The notes beneath the pieces were generated by a model. It made no database searches, was not told the DNA's origin, and worked only from the letters and a program-made list of their open reading frames with translations. Below are positions 40,174 through 52,000 of a DNA stretch of 64,000 nucleotides, piece after piece; the stretch's first letter is position 1, and the number at the start of each line of letters is the position of its first letter. The position numbers were made by a program, and so were the translations under genes. Source of the DNA: JACKFB01 sp041389525 (GTDB taxonomy: Bacteria; Myxococcota_A; UBA9042; PHBI01; JACKFB01); contig JAWKRR010000033.1 in NCBI GenBank assembly GCA_041389525.1, forward strand, positions 18,139 through 82,138. The letters are read 5' to 3'.

Positions 40174-41007
40174 GTGCATAGGCGCATTCTCATCGTGGGC
40201 GGCCGCGGTCGCATGGGCAGCCGCTTCGCCAGCGAGCTCAGCACCCGCGGCCACAGCATCGACATCCTCGAGCCCGGCGACCCGCGCCCCGAGGCCGAGG
40301 TCGTCGCCGCCGCCGACATCGTCATGCTCGCCGTCCCCATGCAGCTCGCGGTCGCGCGCGCTCTGGAGCTCGGCCCCCACGTCCGCCCGGACGCGCTCCT
40401 CTGCGACATCAACAGCCTCAAGGTCGAGGTGTGCGCCGCAGCAGCCGGCGCCAGCCGCGGCGAGGTGCTGGGCCTGCACCCGATGTTCGGCCCCTCGGTC
40501 CACACCCTCGAGCACCAAAAGCTGGTGGTCTGCCGCGTCCGAGGCGGCGAAATCACCAACGATTTCCTAGCAGAACTGGCCGATCTCGGGCTGGCGCTCT
40601 TCGAGAGCACGCCCGAGATCCACGACCGCATGATGGCCGTCGTCCAGGTCCTCACCCACTTTCGAACCCTGGTGATGGGCGAGGCCCTGCGCCGGGTCGG
40701 CGTCGGCATCGAGGAGAGCCTCGACTACACCAGCCCCATCTACCGCCTCGAGCTGGCCGTGGTCGGCCGCCTCTTCGTCCAGGACCCCGACCTCTACGCC
40801 GAGATCGAGATGCAGAACCCCTTCGGCGACGAGGTCCGCAAAGCCTTCCGCGACGCCGCCACCGACGTCAGCGCGCTCATCGAGACCGCCGACCGCGACG
40901 GCTTCCGCACCATGTTCGCCAGCGTCCGCGACTACTTCGGCCCCTTCGGCGAAGAGGCCCACGAGCTGTCCGACAGCGTCATCGACCTGGTCGCCGCGCA
41001 GAAGTAG
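40174..41007 (+). CDS. tyrA: Prephenate dehydrogenase, T-protein type without chorismate mutase
   Basis: 277 residues. GTG start, GGAGG eight bases upstream. Oxidatively decarboxylates prephenate to 4-hydroxyphenylpyruvate in tyrosine synthesis. N-terminal NAD site [18 protein letters not shown]; substrate domain with [22 protein letters not shown] and [20 protein letters not shown]-like sequence (here [20 protein letters not shown]) as in the dehydrogenase half of the enterobacterial T-protein. The chorismate mutase half of that protein is absent. No other aromatic pathway gene is adjacent. Confidence 0.92.
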   Translation: [277 protein letters not shown]

Positions 41008-41020
41008 CCGCGGGCGGACT

Positions 41021-42805
<1,785 letters not shown>

Positions 42806-42899
42806 GATTCCGTCCGCCTTGTAGCCTCACCCACCCGAGGCACGCGCGAGGGTAGCAGACCAGACGGACGCTGCAATCGGCCCCGGCGGACTTCCGGAT

Positions 42900-44321
42900 T
42901 CAGCCGCCGCCTGCGCCGCTGCCGCCCTCGGGGATGCCCGGCTCGGTCATGGTGCGCGGGTCCAGAAGCCGCGTCAGCTCGGCCTCGGGCAGCACGCCCA
43001 TCTCGAGCGCCAGCGCCCGCACGGTCTTCTTCTCCTTCACCGAGCGCTTGGCGATGTCCGCCGCCTTGTCGTACCCGATGACCGGCGCCAGCGAGGTCAC
43101 CATCGACAGCGACCACTCGACGTAGCCCTCGGCACCCTCGCGGTTGGCGACCATGCCCTGCACGGCCTTCTCGGCGAAGGCGCGGACCGCGCCCGCGAGG
43201 TAGGTGACCGACTCGAGCAGGCTCTTCGCGATGACCGGCATCATCACGTTGAGGTCGAGATTCCCGTGGGTGTTGGCGACCTGCACCGTCACGGCGTTCC
43301 CCATGACCTGCGCGCAGACCATCATCAGGGCCTCGCACATCACGGGGTTGACCTTGCCCGGCATGATCGACGAGCCCGGCTGCACCGCCGGCAGCTGAAT
43401 CTCGGCGAACCCGCAGCGCGGACCCGACGACAGCCAGCGGATGTCGTTGGCGAGCTTCATCAGCGAGGTGGCGACTGTGGAGAGCTGGCCCGCCAGCTCG
43501 GCGCACGCGTCCTTGGAGGCCTGGGCCTCGACGTGGTCGACCGCCTCGCGAAAGGGCAGCCCGAAGCGCTCCGCCAGCTTCGCCGCGACCCGCCCGCCGA
43601 ACTCCGGGTGCGTGTTGATGCCGGTGCCGACGGCCGTTCCGCCTTGCGCCAGCTCGTAAATCCGCGGCAGCACCGACTCGATGCGCTCGACGCCCAGCTC
43701 GACCTGGCGCGCCCAGCCGCCGGCCTCCTGCCCCAGCCGAATCGGCGTCGCGTCCATCAGGTGGGTGCGCCCGATCTTCACGATGTCGTCCCACTCGCGC
43801 GCCTTGTCGCGCAGCGCGCTGCCCAGCAAACGCAGCGCCGGCAACAGCTCGCGGGTGACCTCGATGGCCACCGACAGGTGAATCGCCGTCGGGATGGTGT
43901 CGTTGGACGACTGCCCGTAGTTCACGTGGTCGTTGGGGTGCACGGGGTCCTTGCCGCCGCGCTTTCCCGTCAGCAGCTCGTTGGCGCGGCTGGCGATGAC
44001 CTCGTTGGTGTTCATGTTCGTCGAGGTGCCGCTGCCCGTCTGGAACACGTCGATGACGAACTCACCGTCAAGCCCGCCCGAGATCACCTCGTCGGCGGCC
44101 TTCAGGATCGCGTCAGCCCGCTCCTTGTCGACCGCGCCCAGCTCACAGTTCACCTGCGCCGCGGCGTACTTGATGGCGCCCATGGCCTGGATGAACGTGC
44201 GCGGGAAACGCTGCCCGCTGATGGGGAAGTTCTCGACCGCACGCGCCGTCTGCGCGCCGTAGTACGCGTCCGCAGGGACACGCAGCTCGCCCATGGAGTC
44301 TTTCTCGATACGCTCGGCCAT
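42900..44321 (-). CDS. fumC: Class II fumarate hydratase
   Basis: 473 residues. Interconverts fumarate and malate in the TCA cycle. Start MAERIEKDSMGELRVPADAYYGAQTARAVENFPISG is the usual N-terminus. TGSGTSTNMNTNEVIA, the catalytic H in GRTHLMDATP and the signature GSSIMPGKVNPVMCEA are intact. The last dozen residues (PEGGSGAGGG) form an unusual Gly-rich tail after the normal MTEPG region. An in-frame extension of 25 codons has no family match and is dropped. Confidence 0.96.
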   Translation of the reverse strand: MAERIEKDSMGELRVPADAYYGAQTARAVENFPISGQRFPRTFIQAMGAIKYAAAQVNCELGAVDKERADAILKAADEVISGGLDGEFVIDVFQTGSGTSTNMNTNEVIASRANELLTGKRGGKDPVHPNDHVNYGQSSNDTIPTAIHLSVAIEVTRELLPALRLLGSALRDKAREWDDIVKIGRTHLMDATPIRLGQEAGGWARQVELGVERIESVLPRIYELAQGGTAVGTGINTHPEFGGRVAAKLAERFGLPFREAVDHVEAQASKDACAELAGQLSTVATSLMKLANDIRWLSSGPRCGFAEIQLPAVQPGSSIMPGKVNPVMCEALMMVCAQVMGNAVTVQVANTHGNLDLNVMMPVIAKSLLESVTYLAGAVRAFAEKAVQGMVANREGAEGYVEWSLSMVTSLAPVIGYDKAADIAKRSVKEKKTVRALALEMGVLPEAELTRLLDPRTMTEPGIPEGGSGAGGG

Positions 44322-44430
44322 GTCGGGTCTCCGCCGGCAGGTCGGGCCCACCGAAGCAGTCGGTCGGGCCCGGGAGGTTCGCCGGCGTCGTAGCACAGGC
44401 AGGCCGTGGCTGTCTTGGGTCAGCGCGCGG

Positions 44431-47400
44431 CTACTCGCACACGCCGGACTGACACGTCAGCGACGCGCCGCACGGGGTGTTGTCGTCGTAGGCGACGTGG
44501 GTGCAGTCGCCGGTCGCGGGGTCGCAGCGGTCCTCGGTGCAGGGGTCCGCGTCGTCGCAATCGGCGGCCAGGGTGCCCACGCAGCGGCCGGCGCGAGAGC
44601 ACCCGTCGGCGCTGTCCCAGCTGGCGCGGATGATGACGCCGTCCGGCGAATCGCCAGGATCTATCTGGGTAATTCCGACCATCGCGAAGCCGCCGTCCGA
44701 GAAGGCGGCCGCCGCGACGCCGACGTTGGGGCCGACCGGCGGGCGGAAGAGGAGCTCGCCGGCGGCGCCGTCGGAGTTCAGGCGCACCGCGTCGAAGGCG
44801 TTGCCCACGGCGAAGAGGCCGCCGGTCGGCGCCAGGATCAGCGACTGCGGGGCCTCGGTGGCGAGGGACTCGACTCCGAGCAGCGTGCCGTCGGGCGCGT
44901 AGACGCGCACCCAGCCGGTGCTGAGGCCCTTGGTGCCGGAGACGACGCGGCCCAGGACGTAGACGCGGCCGTCGGGGCCGATCTGGACGTCTTCGCCGAG
45001 GTTCTCGTTGAGCGCTTCGAAGACCGGCTCGCTCCAGACCAGGGCGCCCGAGGCGTCGAAGGCGCGGACGAAGGCGCCCGGCACGCCGCCGATCGCGTCG
45101 GTGGCGGTCCCGACGATGACGTAGCCGGCGCCGTCCGCGCGGGTGGCCAGGGCTTCGGGCTTGAGGCGGAGCGTGGCGTCGCCGAAGGTGATCTCGGGCT
45201 GCTCCACGCCGCCAGCGTCGATGCGGACGACGAAGACCTGTTCGGCGCCGCCCGCGACCATGTCGAGGCTGCCGACGGCCAGGGCCGCGCCGCCGGGCAG
45301 GGGCGCGAGGTCCTGCAGCAGCCGCTCGGTCGAGGCGCCCAGGACCTTCTCCCAGAGCAAGGTGCCGTCGAGGGGATCGATGCCGAGGTACCGCGTGGAG
45401 GCCACGCCGAGCGCGGGCGAGTGGCTGTGCCCCGTCACCAGGACGCCGCCGGTGAGGACGACGGCCTCCAGCGGGTGCTCCTGCCCAGAGCCGTCGGAGT
45501 AGGTCGCGCGCCAGACGATGTAGCCGCGGCGGTCGACGCGCCCCATCCACGGGCTGTGCTCGCTGAACTCGTCGCTGTCGAGGCCGCCCACGGCGAGGTC
45601 GTCGCCGGGCAGTGCGGTGACGCAGGCGGGCAGGATCGAGTGGATCGGGTCGTCCACGCGGCGGCTGAAGAAGAGCGCGTCGTCGCCGGGGCAGGGGTCG
45701 TCGGTGGTGACGCGGCGCGAGGCGTTCTCGTTGGTGCCGCCGGCGCGGGCGTAACCGGGGGCGAGGCCGCCGGCTTGGCCGGGGAGGCGCGCGAGGCCGC
45801 TGGCGCCGGCGAGGCGCTCGATCTGCGCGGCGAGGAGGCCGCCGCTGTCGACGACGGGGCTGGACAGGCACAGCGCGTCGGGGTCGTCGGCGGTCATGAG
45901 CAGCTCGAAGGTGGGGGCGGGCGCCAGCGGGTCGAGGCGGTGGAGGCGCCAGCCGCCGGAGAGCGTGTCGTCGGGGCCGCCGAGCCAGTGGCTGCCGCCG
46001 TTGTAGACCCAGCCGTCGTGGCCGAGGCTGATGCCGGTGATCAGCGTGTCGGCGACTGGCGATTCGAAGCGCTGGGTGCCCGTGGTGAGGTCCCAGGCGG
46101 CCAGCCAGTGGAGGCCGCCGGCGACGATGACGCCGCCCGGGCACCACCAGTGAGAGCCGCCGTTGGCCAGGGGGTTGGTGCAGTCGAAGCCGCCGACGGG
46201 CAGGGCGGTGATGGGGCCGGGGGCGATGATGGGCGGGCCGGCGCTGGTGAGCTGGACGCCGGTGGCGTCGACGGCGGCGGTGATGCGCAGCAGGCGGTCG
46301 CCGAGGGTGTCGGCGTAGGCGAGGCCGGCGCGGGCGGAGGCGCCGATGAGGCCGTCGTCCAGGGGGACCAGGGCGGTGACCTGGAGGCCTGGCGTGGGGA
46401 AGGCGCCGACGAGGCTGAGGGTGGGCTGCGGGAGCGGCGCGTAGCGGATGGCGGCGACGCGGTCGTTGAGGCCGACCAGCCAGTGGCTGCCGCCGTTTTT
46501 GATGACGCCGCTGTCGCCGCCGAGGCGGACCGGGCTGGTGCGGACGGTCGAGGGCAGCTCGAGCTCGGTGAGCGGCGAGCCGTCGGTGGCGAGCAGGGCG
46601 ATGCGGCCGGTGCCGAGCTCGTCCAGGGCGATGAGGAGGACGCCGTCCGCGCCGACCGGCTGCGCGCAGGAGGCCAGCGGGTAGGGGACCGACCAGACGG
46701 GGGCGCCGTCCGCGTCGTGGGCGGAGACGCGGCAGCCGTCGGGGCCGTCCAGCGCCACGAAGATCTCGGCGACCGCGCCCGGATCGGTGATGGCCAGCGG
46801 GCTGGTCGGGGACTCGCCGGCGCTCCAGGTGGCGAGGGTGAGCGGGTCGTCCAGGGAGTCGAGGAGCGCGAAGGAGAGGCCGAGCTCGTCGGTGAGCACG
46901 GCGCTGTCGTACAGAATCGCGGGCGCGCGGCGCTGGCACGGGGGCGGCAGCAGCGTGGGGACGGGGCCGGCGTCGACGTCGGGGGTGGTGTCGTCGGGGA
47001 GGTCGTCGGCGAGGTCGGCGCTGTCGTCCGCGTCGGCGAGCTCGAGATCGGGCTCGGCGTCGAGCAGGATCTCGGGCTCTGCGTCCAGCTCGGCGTCGAG
47101 CTCGGCGTCCAGTTCGGCGTCGAGCTCGGCGTCCAGCTCGAGATCGGGCTCCGCGTCCAGCTCGGCGTCGGGAACGGCGTCCAGCTCAGCGTCGAGCTCG
47201 GAATCCAGCCCGAGATCGGGCTCTGCATCCAGCGCGGCGTCCGGTTCCGCGTCGGCGGTCTCGAGATCGGGCTCGGCGTCGGGCAGGATCTCGGGCTGTG
47301 CGTCCAACTCAACGTCGGGCGCCGCGTCGGGCGCCGCGTCTGCGAGCCCGTCAGCTTCGGTGTCCGCGATGGCGTCGACCGATGAGACCTCGTCCGCGTC

Positions 47401-47805
47401 GGGCTCCGCGTCGGCGCTGGTGTCTGCGTCGCTGTCGGCGTCGGGCGCCGAGTCCGCGTCGGTGACCGCGTCGGAATCCGAGGCGGCGTCTGCCTGCGCG
47501 TCCGCGTCGGTTAGGGCGTCCGTGTCCGCGCTGACCTCGTCGTCTGGGAGGTCTGCGGCGTCGGCGTGGGCGTCGCCCTCGAGGTCCGGGCCCGCGTCCG
47601 CATCCGCGTCGGCCGCCGCATCCACATCCGCCAGCGCGTCCGCGTCCGCGTCGGCGACCGCATCCGCATCCGCGTCCACCACCACGTCGCCGCCGCCCGT
47701 CTCCGTCGACGTGTCCAGGTCTGTCTGCCCGCCGATCTTCCCCGACTCGGGGCAGGCCGCCAGGAGCACCGCGACGGCGACCACGCTCAGAAATCGTGCG
47801 ACCAC
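44431..47805 (-). CDS. Giant acidic lipoprotein with Asp-Ala repeats, NGGSHW motifs and Cys-rich tail
   Basis: 1124 residues; GTG start with GGAGG seven bases upstream. Leader ends LLAACPES, a good lipobox. Residues 40-285 are an Asp/Ala/Glu repeat (DADADAVADADADALADVD; ELDAELDAELDA), strongly negative. Residues 300-1060 look like WD/PQQ-type beta repeats (VVDSGGLLAAQIERLAG; VALDGPDGCRVSAHDADG). NGGSHW occurs three times (codons near 45990-46010, 46145-46165 and 46480-46500). The tail CDDADPCTEDRCDPATGDC...HVAYDDNTPCGASLTC is the Cys-rich repeat common in myxobacterial surface proteins. Two bases separate it from the upstream winged-helix gene. Surface role; ligand unknown. Confidence 0.85.
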   Translation of the reverse strand: MVARFLSVVAVAVLLAACPESGKIGGQTDLDTSTETGGGDVVVDADADAVADADADALADVDAAADADADAGPDLEGDAHADAADLPDDEVSADTDALTDADAQADAASDSDAVTDADSAPDADSDADTSADAEPDADEVSSVDAIADTEADGLADAAPDAAPDVELDAQPEILPDAEPDLETADAEPDAALDAEPDLGLDSELDAELDAVPDAELDAEPDLELDAELDAELDAELDAELDAEPEILLDAEPDLELADADDSADLADDLPDDTTPDVDAGPVPTLLPPPCQRRAPAILYDSAVLTDELGLSFALLDSLDDPLTLATWSAGESPTSPLAITDPGAVAEIFVALDGPDGCRVSAHDADGAPVWSVPYPLASCAQPVGADGVLLIALDELGTGRIALLATDGSPLTELELPSTVRTSPVRLGGDSGVIKNGGSHWLVGLNDRVAAIRYAPLPQPTLSLVGAFPTPGLQVTALVPLDDGLIGASARAGLAYADTLGDRLLRITAAVDATGVQLTSAGPPIIAPGPITALPVGGFDCTNPLANGGSHWWCPGGVIVAGGLHWLAAWDLTTGTQRFESPVADTLITGISLGHDGWVYNGGSHWLGGPDDTLSGGWRLHRLDPLAPAPTFELLMTADDPDALCLSSPVVDSGGLLAAQIERLAGASGLARLPGQAGGLAPGYARAGGTNENASRRVTTDDPCPGDDALFFSRRVDDPIHSILPACVTALPGDDLAVGGLDSDEFSEHSPWMGRVDRRGYIVWRATYSDGSGQEHPLEAVVLTGGVLVTGHSHSPALGVASTRYLGIDPLDGTLLWEKVLGASTERLLQDLAPLPGGAALAVGSLDMVAGGAEQVFVVRIDAGGVEQPEITFGDATLRLKPEALATRADGAGYVIVGTATDAIGGVPGAFVRAFDASGALVWSEPVFEALNENLGEDVQIGPDGRVYVLGRVVSGTKGLSTGWVRVYAPDGTLLGVESLATEAPQSLILAPTGGLFAVGNAFDAVRLNSDGAAGELLFRPPVGPNVGVAAAAFSDGGFAMVGITQIDPGDSPDGVIIRASWDSADGCSRAGRCVGTLAADCDDADPCTEDRCDPATGDCTHVAYDDNTPCGASLTCQSGVCE
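46975..47690 (-). repeat. Degenerate Asp/Ala/Glu-coding tandem repeats
   Basis: Short units of 6 to 18 bases related to CTCGGCGTC and CGCGTCGGC repeat for about 700 bases. Between 47070 and 47160 a 12-base unit encoding Glu-Leu-Asp-Ala repeats almost perfectly. Such a tract is prone to slippage; all repeat lengths seen keep the frame. Confidence 0.8.
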
Positions 47806-47807
47806 GG

Positions 47808-48824
47808 TCAGTCCTCCAGTTCCTGCAGGCTCTGACCCGCGTAGATCGTCACTTTATGCCAGCGCCGGCCCTCGCCGTGCAGCGGCTCCAGCTCGCGTGC
47901 GCGCGCGAGCCAGTCCTCAAACTGAAGGCGCGTGCGCCGCAAGAACGGCGACACCTCCTCCCACAACGGGTGATCTTCGGGCAGGTCGAAGCTGAAGGTC
48001 AGCCCGCCCTCCAGATCGGCCAGATGCGCGCTGGGTCGACCCAGGCGCACCTTCTTGCAGATGGCCCGCACGACCGCCGACAGGTGGTCCCACAGGGCCG
48101 CCTCGTACCCATCCGCTGTGTCCATGGGGATATGGTAATCGGTGGCGCGGTAGCAGGCGACGCCGCCCTCGTCGGTCTCGGCGAGGCGCCCGGTCCCGCG
48201 CAGCTTGGCCAGCCACTCCAGGCACTGCTCCTCGCTGCGCCCCATGCGGATGGTCAGCTGCTCCAGGCTCAGCGGCCCCTCGCGATAGAGCAGCACCACC
48301 GCGTCGTGATAGCCGGCCGCCCGCGCCGTCTGCTGCGTCACGGCGGCGTAGGTCTTCGTGCGACCGCGCCCGGTCACGCTGAGCAGCCCCGACTCGACCA
48401 GGAAATGCAGCAACCCCTTGAGCGTATCGGTCTTCAGCCCGCCAAAGGCCTTCTCCAGCTCGCCGTAGCTGGCGCCGTGCGTCTGGTCGGCCACGTACCC
48501 ATAGACGCGCTCGAGCAGCGTCCGCGGCGAGTCGTCGGCCTCGCCCGCGCCCGACTCCGGCGCCCGGTAAAGCTCGCCAAGCTTCTTCATCTTCGCCCGA
48601 AACCCATTGATGGTCAGCCCGAGCGACGCCGCGATGGCCTCCTGGCTGATCCCCTGGTCCCGCAACACCCCGACGATGTCGAAGAGCGTCTTCCCAGCGA
48701 TGTCAGCGAAGTACATCCGCAGTGGGTTCTGAGCCGCCAACGTCGCAAAAAGCTCAGCGATCAGCGGCACGATCCGCTCGACCAGTCCCGCGAAGTCGGT
48801 GTCATCAGGCGGCGGTGACGCCAT
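47808..48824 (-). CDS. Winged-helix regulatory protein
   Basis: 338 residues, no signal peptide. An N-terminal helical part includes a sigma-like helix-turn-helix (GISQEAIAASLGLTINGFRAKMKKL). A winged-helix-like region (about 115-165: SYGELEKAFGGLKTDTLKGLLHFLVESGLLSVTGRGRTKTYAAV) and a second wHTH (178-240: LSLEQLTIRMGRSEEQCLEWLAKLRGTGRLAE) follow. The C-terminal 90 residues (KVRLGRPSAHLADLEGGLTFSFDLPEDHPLWEEV) resemble the TIGR02147-like ligand part of myxobacterial regulators only loosely. Its stop lies two bases before the acidic lipoprotein start, so they are one transcript and coupled. Probably a regulator; target unknown. Confidence 0.72.
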   Translation of the reverse strand: MASPPPDDTDFAGLVERIVPLIAELFATLAAQNPLRMYFADIAGKTLFDIVGVLRDQGISQEAIAASLGLTINGFRAKMKKLGELYRAPESGAGEADDSPRTLLERVYGYVADQTHGASYGELEKAFGGLKTDTLKGLLHFLVESGLLSVTGRGRTKTYAAVTQQTARAAGYHDAVVLLYREGPLSLEQLTIRMGRSEEQCLEWLAKLRGTGRLAETDEGGVACYRATDYHIPMDTADGYEAALWDHLSAVVRAICKKVRLGRPSAHLADLEGGLTFSFDLPEDHPLWEEVSPFLRRTRLQFEDWLARARELEPLHGEGRRWHKVTIYAGQSLQELED

Positions 48825-49047
48825 GGTGCCCCCCCGGGCCGGCTCTCAGCAGTGAAGCGTTCCGTACAGCGCCCGCGGCCAGCGTACAACCTCCGCGGCC
48901 CGAAGCACGCACATCACGCGATACCGGTGGTGCTGAACCCGGCCCGGGCGCCGCGGGCGGCTGCGCTTCACTCCGGGCCGTCAGCCTTCGATTGCGGGAG
49001 ATAGGGGTCGAGTCCGGACTTAAGACTTGCCTTCGGCCTCGGACTCC

Positions 49048-52000
49048 CTAGAAATACAGCTTCCCGTACAGCGAGTGCAGGCCGCGGACGACCTCGACGT
49101 TCTCGATGATGCTCTTTACGCGGTACTCGAGGTAGTCGACGAAGCCCTCGTCGGGTTCGGGGAGGGCCAGCTCGGCGTCGAGCTCGTCTTTCCAGAACTG
49201 CGCTTGGGTCAGCATGGCGTAGCCGACGCCTTCGATGGCGTCGTCGCTGTGGCGGGTGGCCATGTAGGTGCGGTTGTTGAAGGGGTCTTCGAAGCGGACG
49301 AGGCGCTCTTCGCTGGTGTCCGCCGGGACGAAGCCCTCGCCGGAGCCTTCGAGCCAGATCTGGGCGCTGTCGTTGAAGGTGTTGTCGTAGTTCGCGTTCA
49401 GCCAGGCCATCCCGTACCAGAGCGCGTAGAGCTGCACGGTGAAGCTGGTCGACGGGTCCACGGGGCCGCCGTCGACGAAGACCTGGGCGGCCGCACCCGT
49501 CGCGAAGGGGTCGGGCGCGATGTAGTTGCCGTCCTCGTCGAAGGTCCCGGCGTACAGGTCGAAGCGGTCTGAGGCGATGCCGGCGAACGCGCGCTGCACT
49601 TCCTCAGGGAAGCTCAGGTACATCGAGATGGCCCACTGGTCGACGCCCGACGACGTGTCGATGCCAAGGAAGTAGGTCTCCGGCGAGGTCAGGGCCTCCA
49701 GCGCCAGGATCTTGTCGTAGAAGGTCCCGATCCACTTCAGGCGCTCATAGAAATAGTAGCCGCTCTCCACGTCGTAGACGCTGTCGAAGTAGCGCGCCTG
49801 CCCCAGGCCCAGGTTCACGTCCGAGCAGTATTCCTCGACGTCCCAGGCCCACTCGTCGCCGCAAAGTGGCAGCGGCTGGCTGTCCAGGGCCCACCAGTAT
49901 TCCTCATAGAAGTCGTACATGTAGGCGCCCGGCTCCGGCGTCGCGACCACCTCCTGCAAGAACGCCATCCCGTCCTGCGCCGCCGCCGTCATCGCCAGCC
50001 CGCCGTCGACCGCCTCCTCCCAGGGCCGGTCCTCGATGCCCCAGGCCGCCGCGTCGCCGCGCAGCCACTCCCAGGTGTCCGTGTCGAACCACTGCCCGAA
50101 AACCCAGTGGTCATATGAGTTTTTGACGAACGCGAAGTAGCGCCACCACATGCCGTCCATGTAGTCGAACTCGTCGAAGAAGACCTGGTCGCGCTTGAAG
50201 TTGTTGAACCAGTAGTAGTTCCGGTAGCGCGCGATGGCGTCCGCGACGACCTCGTATGTGTCCGGCCCCATATCGAAGGCGTTGCAGGTCGCCGAGCCAA
50301 ACACCAGCTCGTCGGAGCAGAAGCGGTACGGCACCTCCCAGGCGTTCCACGGCGTCTGGCCGGTCATCTGCGCGACGTAGGCCGTGTCGCCCGTGCCGTC
50401 GCCCATCAGCGCCGCCGCCGCCGCGGTGTACGGCACGTCGCGCCGCGCCCGCATGCCCTGCAGCCCACCGAACACCGACGGGATCTTCGTGTAGTGCCGC
50501 CAATCCCGCAGCACCTCGTCCAAGGTAAACGGGCGGTCCCAGGCCCCATCGCCGTAGTCGACCACCCCAAGCAGCGGCTCGTTGAGCTGATTCTGAAACA
50601 CCTCCACCAGCTGCCCATACCCGAACTTGATGGCCGCGCGGTCGTAGTGCCCCAGCCCCGCGATGTCCGCGTTGAAGCGCCCCGCGTAGTCCATGATCGA
50701 GCTGTACTGGTACTCGCGCGCCCTCCCCAGCACCTCGCCCTGGTTCAGCCCCTTCAGCGGCTCGGGGTTGGCCCCGCGCAGGTCCCAGTACTCGTCGTGG
50801 TAGTTCAGCGCGTCGCTGCTGCCCTCGAAGTTGTGGCGCAGGCCGAGGGTGTGGCCGACCTCGTGCTCGGCGGTCGACCGGAAGATGTGGCTGCTCAGCT
50901 CGACGATGATGTCGTCGGGGTCGGTGTCCTGTAGCTCGATCGCCAGCCCCGCCACCGCGTCGTCGAAAAACGCCGCCATCATCATGTTGCGCTTGGCGAA
51001 GCCGCGCATGCGCTCGAGGCTGGCCTTGTGGTGTTCGGCCGACGACCAGCGCACCGGCGAGAGTCGGTCGCGCAAGCCCGCCGGCAGCATCCCGACCGGG
51101 GTCGCCGGGTCGATCGCGCCCTGGCCTTTCATCGCCAGCAGCCCGGGGTTGCTCATCAAGAGGTCCTCGATGCCGCTCTGCCGCACGTTCGCCAGCCGGG
51201 CGCTCGCCCAGCCCGCCGGCCGCTTGAGCTTGTCGATCCCCGGCTTCTTCGCCGCCGCGCTCGCCGTCGGCCGCCGCGCCTTCGCCCCCGCCTCCCCCGA
51301 TTTCGGCGTGGATTTGCCTGGCTTTCCGGCCGCCGGCGGCGCCGCCCCACGGTGGCTCTTCGCGAACTCGCGCCGCTCCTCCATCGAGCGCGCCTTGCCC
51401 TGAGCCCCGCCCGCCTTGAGCTGCGCGATGTACGCCTTGACGTTCTCGCCCTGCGCCAGCGTCTCCGGGTCCAGCCGCCCGTTGATCAGGTCGATGATGT
51501 CCCGCCCGTGTGCCGCGAACTCGCGCACCGCGGCCCCGTAAACGAACGCGTCAGCCGAAAAGATCTCGCCCGTCACCGGGTCCGCCGCCGACGGCCCATA
51601 GCCCAGAAGCCCCACCCGCGTCGGCTGGTCCACCCACCACACGTGGCTGTAGCGCAGGTCGCCAATGGCCTCGCCCCGCCGCAGCACCTCGCCCGTCTCG
51701 GCGTCCACGCTGCGCGAGTTCGGCTTCACGACAAAGACCGCCGGCGGGTCGGCCGCCCCGGTCAGGCTCTTCACCGTGTCGCGAAACGCCTGATTCCACT
51801 CGTCGGTCATCCGCTCGACCGCCGGCATCAGGTCGGCCGGGAAATCGGGCGACAGGTAGTACACGATGGGCCGCACCGTGCGGTCCTTGTACGGCAGCGC
51901 CTTGCCGTCCGCGCCGTGGCTCTTCTCCCAGATGTTCCAGCGATTGATCAGGTAGATCCTGTCGGATTCGACCTCGCCGTAGAGGTCGTCGTAGCTGAAG

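Noticed and set aside
44293..47385. A 1030-codon open frame on the plus strand opposite the acidic lipoprotein
   Set aside because: It is the antisense of a gene with clear signal peptide, ribosome site and repeats. Its composition (mostly Gly, Ala, Val, Glu, Arg) is what the complement of GC-rich codons gives.
46975..47690. CRISPR-like or minisatellite array
   Set aside because: The repeats have no unique spacers, keep the reading frame and encode a Asp/Ala tract; they are a coding repeat.
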